Notes: a model not told the origin generated them from the letters alone. Shown: positions 7,803 to 16,463, numbered from the stretch's first letter. The stretch is DNA of 44,834 bases from an uncultured Oscillospiraceae bacterium (GCA_910588495.1 CAJUPU010000008.1:1-44834); one strand, 5' to 3'. Numbers and translations: made by a program.

Positions 7803-8465
7803 ATTATCCAAGAGAACACCATCATCCACGGCGACAGCCTCACAGTGCTCCGGGAAATGGAGGCCGGGAGCGTGGACGCGATCATCACCGACCCGCCCTA
7901 TGGTATCAATTACGTTTCCCAGACCGGGGCCAAAATCAAGAACGACAAGTCGCCCTTTATCTGGTTCCTCTATGACGCCTTCCGGGTTCTCAAATCCGGG
8001 GAGTCGGGCCGGGGTTCCCTGGTCTGCTTTACCCGCTGGGATGTGCAGCAGACCTTCATCGACGCGATGAAGCTGGCGGGCTTCCAGGTCAAGAGCGAAG
8101 TGATCTGGGACAAGGTGTTTCACGGCATGGGCGACACCAAGGCGGCGTTCGCCCCCTCCCATGAGAACATCATCTTTGCGGTCAAGGGAAAGTTCAGCTT
8201 CCCCGGGCACCGCCCGAAAGACCTTGTCACCTTCCAGAAAATCAACAGCTCCCAGATGGTACACCCGACCGAGAAGCCCGTGGGCCTCCTGGCCAACCTC
8301 ATCACCAGCGTTACCAAACCCGGCGACCTCATCCTCGACCCCTTCGCCGGGAGCGGCTCTACCCTGGTCGCCGCCAAGAAGACCGGACGGCGGTTCATCG
8401 GCGTGGAGCTGGACGACGACTTCTATCAGATCGCGCAGCGGCGCATTGAGGAGGCTGTGGAATGA
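7803..8465 (+). CDS. DNA adenine-N6 / cytosine-N4 methyltransferase, apparent ATT start
   Basis: About 220 aa if translation starts at ATT 7803. This codon lies 8 bases after a perfect AAGGAGG (7788-7794), and translation from it restores the conserved beginning (NTIIHGDSLTVLREM) of the family. The first ATG, at 7845, would cut into that conserved region and has no ribosome-binding site. Motifs are TDPPYGI (catalytic, S-adenosylmethionine-dependent), and near the C terminus DPFAGSGSTLVAA (SAM binding) followed by GRRFIGVELDDDFY, the beta-class order. No restriction partner is visible, so it is an orphan methylase, perhaps protecting phage DNA. Confidence 0.85.
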   Translation: MIQENTIIHGDSLTVLREMEAGSVDAIITDPPYGINYVSQTGAKIKNDKSPFIWFLYDAFRVLKSGESGRGSLVCFTRWDVQQTFIDAMKLAGFQVKSEVIWDKVFHGMGDTKAAFAPSHENIIFAVKGKFSFPGHRPKDLVTFQKINSSQMVHPTEKPVGLLANLITSVTKPGDLILDPFAGSGSTLVAAKKTGRRFIGVELDDDFYQIAQRRIEEAVE

Positions 8466-10057
8466 GCAGAAGAAAGCGGCAGCGGCAGAACGCTCAGGCA
8501 CCGCCCGCGCCCCCGCGCCGTCCCGATACCCAGGAGATTGCCGTTGCCCATGTGACGGACAAATACAGCGAATACCCCAGCAACGGCCTCACCCCCGTCA
8601 AGCTGGCTGAGATACTCAAGGAGGCCGACGCAGGTGACGTGCTGCGGCAGATGGAGCTGTTCGAGGAGATGGAGGAAAAAGACCCCCACCTGTTCAGCCA
8701 GCTCCAGACCCGGAAGAACGCCGTCACCGGCCTGGACTTCGAGATCATCCCGTTCAGCGACGACCCCCGGGACAAGGAGATCGCCGCCTTCATTGAGGAG
8801 CAGCTCGGCGGCATGGAGGGCTTCGAGGACGTGGAGAACGATCTGCTGGACGCGATCGGAAAGGGCTTCGCCGTCTCGGAGATCATGTGGGGCTATGACG
8901 AGGGGCACGTCGTCGTCACCCAGATCAAGTCCCGGCACCAGAAGCGGTTCTTCTGGGACAGCCTGGACGACTCATTCAAGGTACGCACCCAGGAGCACTC
9001 CGAGGGGCTGCTGCTCCCGGCGAACAAGTTCATCGTCCACAGGTACAAGGCCCGCAGCGGGCACAGCTCCCGGGCGGGTATCCTCCGGGTCGTGGCCTGG
9101 ATGTACCTGTTCAAGAATTACGACCTGAAGGACTGGGTCAGCTTCGCCGAGGTCTACGGCCTCCCGCTCCGGCTGGGCAAGTATGCGCCCGGGGCGAGCG
9201 AGGCAGACAAGGTGGCCCTCATGCAAGCCCTCATCCAGATCGGTGCGGACGCGGCGGGCATCATCCCGGACGGCACCACCATCGACTTCATCACCACGGA
9301 AAAAACCAGCTCCACCGACCTCTATGAGCGGCTGGCCCGTTACTGCGACGAGCAGATCAGCAAGGCTATCCTGGGCCAGACCCTCACTTCGGACAGCGGC
9401 GGCGGCAGCTACGCCCAGAGCAAGACCCACAACGACGTCCGGCACGACCTGACCGTGGCTGACTGCAAGGCCCTGGCCTCCACCCTCCGGCGTGACCTCA
9501 TCCGGCCCCTGTGCATCTTCAACTTCGGTGAGGACAAGCGCATCCCCAAGATACAGTTTGACTGCGAGGAAGGGGAAGACCTGGAGCAGACCGCCAACAT
9601 CCTGGACGTGCTCATCGGGAAGATCGGGCTGCGGGTACCCACCAGTTACATCTACAAGAAGTTCAGCATCCCGGAGCCGGAGGCCGACGAGGAGGTCGCC
9701 GCACCCCGGGCCGCAGCGGGGCCGAGCGTCCTCCCGTTCAAACAGGAACCGCCCGCGCCGACCATTGCGTTGAAGGCCGGGGCCGACGCAGGGCCCGGCA
9801 CCCAGGCGCATATCGACCGGCTGGCCGACGCCGCCGTCAGGCGCGGAGCTGGCAGCTTCAAGAAAGCCTTCGCCCCAATTCTCAAAATAATTGAGAATGC
9901 GGGGAGCCTGGAGGAGCTCCGGGACATGATGGAGGACGAGAAGGCTGTCGCCGAGCTCTATAAGGCGATGGACGTCACCCAGGCGGAGGAGCTGCTCCAG
10001 AAGGTCATGGTGTACGCCAACCTGGAGGGGAGGGCCCTGGAAGATGGACGGCATTGA
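8462..10057 (+). CDS. Portal protein (Mu gp29 / DUF935 family)
   Basis: 531 aa, starting in an ATGA overlap with the methylase. The conserved core is FSQLQTRKNAVTGLDFEI, then VSEIMWGYDEG, KSRHQKRFFWD, and YDLKDWVSFAEVYGLPLRLGKY, followed by SKAILGQTLTSDSGGGSYAQSK, all typical of DUF935 portals. It should form the dodecameric DNA entry channel of the head. The last 100 residues, after a Pro/Ala-rich linker, are probably a separate helical tail. An AT-rich palindrome lies inside the gene near 9878-9898. The stop overlaps the next gene by 14 bases. Confidence 0.93.
   Translation: MSRRKRQRQNAQAPPAPPRRPDTQEIAVAHVTDKYSEYPSNGLTPVKLAEILKEADAGDVLRQMELFEEMEEKDPHLFSQLQTRKNAVTGLDFEIIPFSDDPRDKEIAAFIEEQLGGMEGFEDVENDLLDAIGKGFAVSEIMWGYDEGHVVVTQIKSRHQKRFFWDSLDDSFKVRTQEHSEGLLLPANKFIVHRYKARSGHSSRAGILRVVAWMYLFKNYDLKDWVSFAEVYGLPLRLGKYAPGASEADKVALMQALIQIGADAAGIIPDGTTIDFITTEKTSSTDLYERLARYCDEQISKAILGQTLTSDSGGGSYAQSKTHNDVRHDLTVADCKALASTLRRDLIRPLCIFNFGEDKRIPKIQFDCEEGEDLEQTANILDVLIGKIGLRVPTSYIYKKFSIPEPEADEEVAAPRAAAGPSVLPFKQEPPAPTIALKAGADAGPGTQAHIDRLADAAVRRGAGSFKKAFAPILKIIENAGSLEELRDMMEDEKAVAELYKAMDVTQAEELLQKVMVYANLEGRALEDGRH
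9878..9898. repeat. AT-rich perfect palindrome inside the portal gene
   Basis: ATTCTCAA at 9878-9885 and TTGAGAAT at 9891-9898 flank AATAA, a perfect 8-bp inverted repeat in an otherwise GC-rich gene. The 12-base part AATAATTGAGAA (9886-9897) is repeated exactly at 16915-16926, in a gap between tail genes. It may be a binding site, or simply the codons for the segment KIIENA; both remain possible. Confidence 0.4.
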
Positions 10058-10751
10058 CACGATCTTCAGCCGGGAGGACATGACCTTCCAGGAGGCTGTG
10101 GACTACTTCAAGGAGCGCGTCCCGGTTACGGCGGAGATCTTTTATCAGATCGCCGAGGAATACCGGGCCCTGGCCTTCACCGTCAGCGGCTACACCAAGG
10201 CCCAAATCCTCAAGAAGTTTTACGACGAGCTGCTCTCCGCGCTGGAGGAGGGCAGCACCCTCCAGGAGTTCCAGGCCAATATGAACGACTTCCTGGAGTC
10301 GGAAGGCTACGAAGGGCTTAACCCGGAGCAGGCCGATCTGATTTTCCGCACCAATATCCAGACGGCCTACAATGTGGGCCATTACCAGCAAATGACCGAC
10401 CCCGCCGTCATGGAGCTGCGTCCCTTCTGGCAGTACGACGCGGTCAACGACTCTCACACCCGCCCCAGCCACCTGGAGATGGATGGGCGCGTCTTCCCGG
10501 CAGACTCCCCCGTCTGGAATACCTGGTTCCCCCCTAATGGCTTCAAGTGCCGCTGCACCGTGAAGACGCTCTCCAAGCGTCAGGTGGAGCAGCGGGGGCT
10601 GACTGTGGAGACCTCGTTCCCGGCAGTCGCGCCCGACCCGCACTTCGGCACCAACCCGGCAAAGGTACGCTTCGAGCCCGACCTGAAGGACTACCCGGAG
10701 CCGCTGGTGAAAGCCTACCAAGCCCGGCAAAAGGAGGGAGCCCCCAAATAG
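10044..10751 (+). CDS. Mu gp30-like (SPP1 gp7 / F-type) minor head morphogenesis protein
   Basis: 235 aa. The domain shows the usual residues of this family: RTNIQTAYNVGHYQQMTDP, then QYDAVNDSHTRPSHLEMDG, and FPPNGFKCRCTVKTLSKRQ near the end, a Cys pair often seen in these proteins. Homologues bind the portal and are needed for head maturation or DNA ejection. It overlaps the portal gene and so is coupled to it. The 135-base gap after it is extremely GC-rich and holds no gene. Confidence 0.9.
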   Translation: MDGIDTIFSREDMTFQEAVDYFKERVPVTAEIFYQIAEEYRALAFTVSGYTKAQILKKFYDELLSALEEGSTLQEFQANMNDFLESEGYEGLNPEQADLIFRTNIQTAYNVGHYQQMTDPAVMELRPFWQYDAVNDSHTRPSHLEMDGRVFPADSPVWNTWFPPNGFKCRCTVKTLSKRQVEQRGLTVETSFPAVAPDPHFGTNPAKVRFEPDLKDYPEPLVKAYQARQKEGAPK

Positions 10752-10886
10752 GCGCACAGGGGCCCACACAGCGACGCCAACGCCGGGGAGGGTAAAGTTA
10801 CGGGGCAGGGCCCCGGGGGCCGTTGTGGGGCGTACTAACGGCGTTATAACGGGGCGCGGCGCAAGCATGAAGGAGGACACCGGAAA

Positions 10887-11909
10887 ATGAAGGACTTTTT
10901 TATTCTGAAGGGCGGCGGCGTGGAGCTCACGGGAGCCCCGGAGACCATCACCGTCCTCCCCCTGGGCCACGTCGTCAGCTCCAAGGGCGAGTTTGATGTG
11001 GACGAGGGCAGCTTCCAGGCGATGAAGGCACAGATCGCCCAACGCGGCGTCGATCTGGTGGTGGACTATGAGCACCAGACCCTCAAGGGGGTCGAGGCCC
11101 CCGCCGCTGGCTGGGTGAAGGAGCTGAAGCTGGAGGACGGGAACATCGTGGCCGTTGTTGAGTGGACACCCCGGGGAGCGGAGTATCTGAAGAATAAGGA
11201 ATACCGCTACCTCTCCCCCGTGGTCAATGTCCGCAAAATGGACAATAAGGCCATAGGGCTGCACTCCCTGGCCCTGACCAACACCCCCGCGATCGAGAAC
11301 ATGACCCCGATCGTCAACTCAGATAATTTTGAAGGAGGACACGAGAACATGGATATGCAGAAGCTGGCGGCGGCACTGGGCCTTGGCCCGGACGCCACCG
11401 AGGAGCAGATCATGGAGGCTCTCCAGGCGATGGTCGCCGAGAACAAGAGCCTCAAGGAAGGCAAGCAGCCCGGGGACGAGGCCACCGTCGCCAACAAAGC
11501 GGTCTGCGAACTGCTGGGCCTGAAGGCCGGGGCCCCCGCCGAGGATGTGACCGCGAAGATCATGGAGCTCAAGGGCGGCACCATCGACGGCGTCAACGTG
11601 CTGGAGGAACTGAAGGCCCTGAAGCAGCAGAACGCCCAGCGGGACGCGGACGAGGCCGTCACCCTGGCCCTGAAAGCGGGCAAGATCACCCCGGCGCAGA
11701 AGGACTGGGCCCGGAGCTACGCTCTGGCCGACCCCAAGGGCTTCGACGCGTTTGTGGAGAAGGCCCCCCAGGTCGTTCCCATGGGCGAGATCGACCTGGG
11801 CGGCACCGTGGCCCTCAAATCCGACAAGCCGGACGAGGCGACCACGTTGGTTTGCAAGCAGCTGGGCGTCAGCCAGGAAGACCTGGAGAAATACGGGAAG
11901 GAGGAGTAA
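10887..11909 (+). CDS. Mu gpI-like prohead protease with C-terminal scaffold region
   Basis: 340 aa, GAAGGAGG before the ATG. Residues 1-150 are the protease: LPLGHVVSSKGEFDV, DLVVDYEHQTLKG (likely active-site region), WTPRGAEYLKNKEYRYLSPV and LHSLALTNTPAIENM, all family hallmarks of Mu-like I protein. The remaining part is a helical, charged scaffold. In Mu the same reading frame contains an internal start for the scaffold Z, and this gene has the same arrangement (see 11349). The protease is expected to process the scaffold during head assembly. Confidence 0.92.
   Translation: MKDFFILKGGGVELTGAPETITVLPLGHVVSSKGEFDVDEGSFQAMKAQIAQRGVDLVVDYEHQTLKGVEAPAAGWVKELKLEDGNIVAVVEWTPRGAEYLKNKEYRYLSPVVNVRKMDNKAIGLHSLALTNTPAIENMTPIVNSDNFEGGHENMDMQKLAAALGLGPDATEEQIMEALQAMVAENKSLKEGKQPGDEATVANKAVCELLGLKAGAPAEDVTAKIMELKGGTIDGVNVLEELKALKQQNAQRDADEAVTLALKAGKITPAQKDWARSYALADPKGFDAFVEKAPQVVPMGEIDLGGTVALKSDKPDEATTLVCKQLGVSQEDLEKYGKEE
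11349..11909 (+). CDS. Internal in-frame start: scaffold protein (Mu gpZ-like)
   Basis: An ATG at 11349 in the frame of the protease gene is preceded by GAAGGAGG (about 9 bases spacing), far better than expected inside a gene by chance. It would give a separate 186-aa protein (begins MDMQKLAAALGLG) equal to the helical scaffold half. Mu gene Z is translated from just such an internal start of gene I. The scaffold would guide capsid assembly and be removed by the protease. Evidence is the ribosome-binding site plus the parallel with Mu. Confidence 0.75.
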   Translation: MDMQKLAAALGLGPDATEEQIMEALQAMVAENKSLKEGKQPGDEATVANKAVCELLGLKAGAPAEDVTAKIMELKGGTIDGVNVLEELKALKQQNAQRDADEAVTLALKAGKITPAQKDWARSYALADPKGFDAFVEKAPQVVPMGEIDLGGTVALKSDKPDEATTLVCKQLGVSQEDLEKYGKEE

Positions 11910-11915
11910 GCCATT

Positions 11916-12356
11916 ATGGGAGCTTTGACTAACGCAAGAGATACCACCGAGATCATGAACGGCGGCAAGCAGCTCGTCCTGCCGGTAAAGGCTAAGACCA
12001 CCATCTACCAGGGGGCCCTGGTCGCCCTGGACGCGGACGGCTACGCTATCCCCGGGAAGAAGGCGGCGGGCCTGACGGCAGCGGGCCGGGCCGAGGAAAC
12101 CGTGGAGAACACGGGCGGCGATGGCGAGCTGGTCATCCGGGTCACCCGGGGCGTGTTCGTCTACGCCAACACCAGCACCGCCGCCAACAAGGTCGGCGCG
12201 GGCCACGTTCTCAAGCCCTGCTACATCCAGGACGACCAGACCGTGACCGCCCTGGCCACCGGAGCCTCGGTCGCCGGGCTGGTCATCCGGGTCGACGACA
12301 ATGGCGTCGCTGTGGAGATCGGCAACGGCCTGACCGCGCCCGCCGCCAGCACCTAA
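11916..12356 (+). CDS. Probable capsid decoration / stabilisation protein (DUF2190-like)
   Basis: 146 aa, AAGGAGG upstream. The sequence is beta-rich and Gly/Ala-rich (LPVKAKTTIYQGALVALDADGYAIP, then ELVIRVTRGVFVYANTS), like the small DUF2190 or cement-type proteins that precede major capsid genes. It lies directly before the gpT-like capsid gene, the usual place. Such proteins sit on the capsid exterior. The assignment rests on fold impression and position. Confidence 0.65.
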   Translation: MGALTNARDTTEIMNGGKQLVLPVKAKTTIYQGALVALDADGYAIPGKKAAGLTAAGRAEETVENTGGDGELVIRVTRGVFVYANTSTAANKVGAGHVLKPCYIQDDQTVTALATGASVAGLVIRVDDNGVAVEIGNGLTAPAAST

Positions 12357-12380
12357 CGAACAGAAGGAGGATAATGCGCT

Positions 12381-13274
12381 ATGGTTATCAACCCCCAAAC
12401 CCTGCGCGGCATCTACGTCGCGTTTAATACCATCTTCAACAAGGCCCTGACGGAAGTGCAGCCGATGTACACCGAGATCGCCTCCGTCATCCCCTCCACC
12501 ACCGACTCGGAGACCTACGCCTGGCTGGGCGACATCCCCGGCATGAGGGAGTGGATTGGCGACCGGGAGGTGCAGAACCTCACCGCCAGCGACTACACCA
12601 TCAAGAACAAGGACTTCGAGCTGACCGTGGGCGTCGACCGCAACGCAATCGAGGACGATAAGCTGGGCATCTACAATGTGCGGATTGAAATGCTGGCGCA
12701 GTCGGCGGCGACGCACCCGGACGAGCTGATCTTCAAGCTGCTGGCCGACGGCTTCACGGCGAAGTGCTTCGACGGCCAGCCGTTCTTCTCCGCCGCCCAC
12801 AAAATCGGCGAGAAGACCGTCTCCAACATGAGCCACGCCAAGCTGAGTATGGACGCCTATATTGCGGCCCGCACCGCAATCATGTCCCTCACCAACAGCA
12901 AGGGCCGGGCCCTGAATCTTGTCCCGGATAAGCTGATCGTCCCGCCCGCTCTGGAGAAGGAGGCCCGGGACATTCTGGTCGCCGACTTCGTGAACGGCAC
13001 CAAGAACACCATGCAGGGCACCGCGAAGCCCGTGGTCGTTCCCCAGCTCGCCGGTCACGATTCCTCCTGGTTCCTGCTCTGCACCAACCGGCCCGTGAAG
13101 CCGCTGATCTACCAGCAGAGAAAAAAGGCCAAATTCGTCTCCAAGACCCAGGAGACTGACGAGAACGTGTTCATGAAGAAACAGTTCCTCTACGGTGCGG
13201 ACAGCCGCGGCAACGTGGGCTTCGGCTTCTGGCAGATGGCCTTCGGCTCTGACGGCACCGGGGCTGCTGACTGA
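12381..13274 (+). CDS. Major capsid protein (Mu gpT-like)
   Basis: 297 aa, GAAGGAGG before the ATG. Typical gpT segments are IYVAFNTIFNKALTE near the N terminus, YAWLGDIPGMREWIGDREVQNL, then FELTVGVDRNAIEDDKLGIY and GFTAKCFDGQPFFSAAHKIG. Length agrees with Mu gpT (about 305 aa). It should form the icosahedral shell with the HK97 fold. The C-terminal GADSRGNVGFGFWQMAF also fits the family. Confidence 0.95.
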   Translation: MVINPQTLRGIYVAFNTIFNKALTEVQPMYTEIASVIPSTTDSETYAWLGDIPGMREWIGDREVQNLTASDYTIKNKDFELTVGVDRNAIEDDKLGIYNVRIEMLAQSAATHPDELIFKLLADGFTAKCFDGQPFFSAAHKIGEKTVSNMSHAKLSMDAYIAARTAIMSLTNSKGRALNLVPDKLIVPPALEKEARDILVADFVNGTKNTMQGTAKPVVVPQLAGHDSSWFLLCTNRPVKPLIYQQRKKAKFVSKTQETDENVFMKKQFLYGADSRGNVGFGFWQMAFGSDGTGAAD

Positions 13275-13291
13275 CGGAGAGGAGGGGCGGC

Positions 13292-13750
13292 ATGAGCTAC
13301 AGCACCAGGGCAGAAGTTCGGGAGATGATAAAGGACGACGCCCTCAACGCGATCATCGGGGACACCTTTATTGAGGAGCCCGCGAAGCGGGAGGAGCTGG
13401 TCGCCCCCATCATTGACGCGGCGATCGCCGACGCGGACGGCGAGATCGACGGCTACCTCGCTAAAAGGTACGCCGTCCCTCTCGCCCCTGTCCCCAAGGT
13501 CATCAACAAGTTTTCAAAGGACATCGCGGTCTATAACCTGTTCTCCCGCATCGGCATCGACGAGGGGACAGATCAGAAGACCTACCTCAACCGCTACAAT
13601 GCGGCGGTCAAGTTCCTCACCCTGGTGGCGGAGGGCAAGGTCTCCATCGGGGCCGATGCTGATGGCGACCCCGCTGCCGCTGCCGCGATCGGCTTCACCG
13701 TCAAGTCAAACCCCCGGCTGTTCAGCCGGGGGCAGATGAGGGGGATGTGA
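13292..13750 (+). CDS. Head-tail connector protein (Mu gp36 / DUF1320)
   Basis: 152 aa, GAGGAGGGG upstream. The N-terminal STRAEVREMIKDDALN and the following IADADGEIDGYLAKRYAVPL, VINKFSKDIAVYNLF and TYLNRYNAAVKFLTLVAEGK match the DUF1320 family. These small helical proteins join the portal to the tail in Mu-like phages. Position after the capsid fits. A short Ala/Asp-rich stretch lies near the end. Confidence 0.88.
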   Translation: MSYSTRAEVREMIKDDALNAIIGDTFIEEPAKREELVAPIIDAAIADADGEIDGYLAKRYAVPLAPVPKVINKFSKDIAVYNLFSRIGIDEGTDQKTYLNRYNAAVKFLTLVAEGKVSIGADADGDPAAAAAIGFTVKSNPRLFSRGQMRGM

Positions 13751-13753
13751 GCT

Positions 13754-14245
13754 ATGTACGACATCCGCCTGGAAGGTGACACCCGAGCTATGCTCCGCAG
13801 GATACGGAGCTTCTCCGAGATCGACCGCCGCAGTATCAACGCCGCACTCGCCCAGGGCGTCCGGGAGTCAACCCTGGAACGCTTCCGGCAGAGCAAGGGC
13901 CCGGACGGGCGGAGGTGGAAGAGTTCCAAGCGGGCAATACTGGAGGGCGGCAAGACCCTGGTCAAGACCGCCCAGCTCCGCAACTCCATCCACGCGAGAT
14001 CGGACGCCTCCGGCTTTGCGGTCGGCACCAACGCCAAACACGCAGCGACCCATCAGTTCGGTGAGCCTGGGCGCACCATCCGGGCCCGCAGGAAGAAAGT
14101 GCTGCGGTTCCAGTACAACGGCAAGTGGGTCTCCAAGAAACAGGTGCGCGTCAAAATCCCGGCCCGGCCCTTCCTCGGCCTGTCGGACGAAGATATGCAG
14201 GAGATGAAGGCCACCGTGGAGGACTTCATCGGAAGGGAGGGCTGA
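13754..14245 (+). CDS. Mu gpG-like virion morphogenesis / tail completion protein
   Basis: 163 aa. Diagnostic segments are RESTLERFRQSKGPDGRRWKSS, then KTLVKTAQLRNSIHARS, NAKHAATHQFGEPGRTIRAR and PARPFLGLSDED, all common to the phage morphogenesis family (Phage_tail_S). These proteins help complete the head-tail joint. It is 3 bases after the gp36-like gene, in the same transcript. Confidence 0.88.
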   Translation: MYDIRLEGDTRAMLRRIRSFSEIDRRSINAALAQGVRESTLERFRQSKGPDGRRWKSSKRAILEGGKTLVKTAQLRNSIHARSDASGFAVGTNAKHAATHQFGEPGRTIRARRKKVLRFQYNGKWVSKKQVRVKIPARPFLGLSDEDMQEMKATVEDFIGREG

Positions 14246-14248
14246 CCC

Positions 14249-14770
14249 ATGCTCTACGGGCAAAGCAAGCAATACCTCCTGGAGAAGTTGGTGGCGGCGG
14301 GGCTCAAGTCGAGACCGTACACAGCCCTGAAAGCCCTCCAGAAAAGCCAAGAGTCCCACATCGGTGCAGTTCTGTTTGAACGGGAAGCCTACGCCCGAAA
14401 CGGCTCCAAAAAGCGATTTAGGGATGAAGAGGGAGCGAAACACAAACGGCGCAAGGTTTTTGACCGGGCTGTCACCTTCGTTGTACTCATAGGCGACTAC
14501 ACAGACGACACCGTGGAGGCTATGCTGGAGAAGTTCGTCTCGCTGCTTGACCGTGGCATCACGGTCGACGGGAATTTCGTCCCGCTGGAGATAGAGGGCG
14601 TGGAGTGGGTCGATACCGAGGACGCGCTGCTCAAGGCCCAGGTCGCCGTCCGCGTGACGGTCACCTTCAACGGCGGCGTCTACAAGGACACGGACTTCGG
14701 GCCGCTGACCCACGTCGAGGTGGTCGAGATCGAGAAAATAAACGGAAAGGAGAATACAGATGGCGAGTAG
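14249..14770 (+). CDS. Probable tail terminator (gp37-like)
   Basis: 173 aa, GGGAGGG before the ATG. The sequence has an alpha/beta character with FDRAVTFVVLIGDYTDDTVEAMLEKFVSLLD, then a beta region (VAVRVTVTFNGGVYKDTDFGP), as in small tail terminator proteins. The position between the gpG-like protein and the tail sheath agrees with the terminator gene in other contractile phages. Sequence evidence alone is moderate. Its end overlaps the next gene by 11 bases. Confidence 0.55.
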   Translation: MLYGQSKQYLLEKLVAAGLKSRPYTALKALQKSQESHIGAVLFEREAYARNGSKKRFRDEEGAKHKRRKVFDRAVTFVVLIGDYTDDTVEAMLEKFVSLLDRGITVDGNFVPLEIEGVEWVDTEDALLKAQVAVRVTVTFNGGVYKDTDFGPLTHVEVVEIEKINGKENTDGE

Positions 14771-14990
14771 AAGCAAGCCGGAAGCTGCGCCCGCAGCGGC
14801 GCAGCCCCAGGAGCTGCTGTCGATTGATACGCTCCGGGAGAAGCACAAGGTTACGCGGCCCATCTTCGCTGGCGTATGTGCCGCGAATGACTGGAAGCCC
14901 GGCAGGGCTATGACCGAGGAGGCGTTCCTCCAGGCGGTTGCCGATTTTACCGGGGCCCCCATGGGCGCACCCCAAGGAAAGCGAGGCTAA
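14760..14990 (+). CDS. Small phage protein before the tail sheath
   Basis: 76 aa, GGAAAGGAG before the ATG. The first 20 residues are Ala/Pro-rich and probably disordered; the rest forms a short helical domain (IDTLREKHKVTRPIFAGVCAAND, then TEEAFLQAVADFTG). Mu has a small gene (gp38) at the same place. No function is known to me for either. Confidence 0.65.
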   Translation: MASRSKPEAAPAAAQPQELLSIDTLREKHKVTRPIFAGVCAANDWKPGRAMTEEAFLQAVADFTGAPMGAPQGKRG

Positions 14991-14996
14991 GAAGCA

Positions 14997-16442
14997 ATGC
15001 TTAGAGACGTTAAGACAATCATTTCTGACGGTCTGCTCGGCTTTGCGACCGCCACCGGCGACGGGCTGAGCGTCAAGATCGGGGCCTCGCCCGTGGTGTC
15101 CGACACGCCGATCATCATCACCGGCGACATGGACGCCGCCAAGATCAGGGGTCGGCTGGGCCTGTCCCCACTGGCGGACGCCACCATGGACGCCGTCCAG
15201 GGCGGCGCGGCCCGCATCTTCTGCCTCCCGGTCGCCGCAACTACGGCGGGCACTCTGGCCCCCGTGGTGCAGGAGGGGGATGGCGGCGGCAGCTTGACCG
15301 TGGACGGCTCCCCCACCAACGCCTTCCAGGTGGTTATCCAGATCACCGCCCAGGGCGGGCTGAACACCGCAGCCTTCAAAGCCTCCATCAATGGAGGCCA
15401 CAGCTTCACCGACGAGATCACCGTCCCTGTGACCGGCTCCTACGCCCTGGAGGGGACGGGCCTGACCGTCCAGTTCGCCGAGGCAGCGGAGGTCGACCAG
15501 AAGCCCAGCTCCTTCCTGGTGGGTGACACCTTCACCTTCAGCTCCACGGCCCCGGCTATGACCAACGGCGACGTACTGGCAGCAGTAGACAGGCTGAAGG
15601 AGTTCACGCAGGAGTTTGAGTTCATCCACATTGTTGGGGAGAGCACCCTCCCCCTCTGGCAAGCTATGAGCGAAGCCCAGAAGGAGCTCATGAACGTCTA
15701 CCACAAGCCTGCCTTTATTCTGCTGGAGGCGGCGTTCCCCCAGGCGGACGTGGACGGCGACCTCCACGACTGGGCGTTTCAGATGGAAGCGAACCGGAAG
15801 AAGATCAAGAACACCGACATCCAGGTCTGTGCGGCCTGGGGCAAGCTCGTCCGGCTGGACGGCACCACGCAGAATGTCAACCTCGCCGGGCTGGTGTCGG
15901 GCCGCTACGCCAAGGCCCCCGTCCAGGTCTCCATCGGCAAGACCCAGCCCGAGGCGGGCTACGGCTTCCCGGAGACGCAGCTCCTGGAGCTTATCCCGGC
16001 TGGCTACGATAATACCATCATCGAGTTCCTGGACGTGGCTGGGTACCTGACCTTCCGGGAGTACGACGGTCTGGACGACCTCTACGTCTACCACACCAAG
16101 ATGATGTGCCCGGACGGGAGCGACTACCGCTACGCCGAGGACGTGCGCGTCAGGAACAAGATCGTCCGGGAGACCCGGAAGAAGGCTCTGTTGTTCAAGA
16201 ATGACGACATTGACCTGACGGACATCCAGGGCGAGCTGGAGGCCCGGGCGAAGTTCATCGCCACCCCTCTCGACCGCATGGTGAAGAACAAGGAGATCAG
16301 CTCCTATGAGATCATCGTTAAGGAGGGGCACGAGGAGACGTTCCTGGAGGACGAGACCATGCGGGTCAAAATCCGCTACCTCTCCAGGGGCTACATCCGC
16401 GAGGTGGAGATCGACCTGGGCCGCGCCCCGATCACTGCGTGA
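14997..16442 (+). CDS. Contractile tail sheath protein
   Basis: 481 aa. The beginning (DVKTIISDGLLGFATA) and the later PLWQAMSEAQKELMNVYHKPAFILLEA, followed by NVNLAGLVSGRYAKAPVQVSIGK and YLTFREYDGLDDLYVYHTKMMC, have the layout of a sheath protein of the Mu gpL / DUF2586 type, with the conserved core in the C-terminal half. The tail is therefore contractile (myovirus morphology). The size is close to that of Mu gpL (495 aa). A tail tube gene follows at once. Confidence 0.88.
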   Translation: MLRDVKTIISDGLLGFATATGDGLSVKIGASPVVSDTPIIITGDMDAAKIRGRLGLSPLADATMDAVQGGAARIFCLPVAATTAGTLAPVVQEGDGGGSLTVDGSPTNAFQVVIQITAQGGLNTAAFKASINGGHSFTDEITVPVTGSYALEGTGLTVQFAEAAEVDQKPSSFLVGDTFTFSSTAPAMTNGDVLAAVDRLKEFTQEFEFIHIVGESTLPLWQAMSEAQKELMNVYHKPAFILLEAAFPQADVDGDLHDWAFQMEANRKKIKNTDIQVCAAWGKLVRLDGTTQNVNLAGLVSGRYAKAPVQVSIGKTQPEAGYGFPETQLLELIPAGYDNTIIEFLDVAGYLTFREYDGLDDLYVYHTKMMCPDGSDYRYAEDVRVRNKIVRETRKKALLFKNDDIDLTDIQGELEARAKFIATPLDRMVKNKEISSYEIIVKEGHEETFLEDETMRVKIRYLSRGYIREVEIDLGRAPITA

Positions 16443-16463
16443 CAGAAGGGAGGATAAGAGACT

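Noticed and set aside
10752..10886. GC-rich gap with G-runs as a possible control element
   Set aside because: No hairpin plus T-run, no promoter boxes and no open frame; nothing can be supported.
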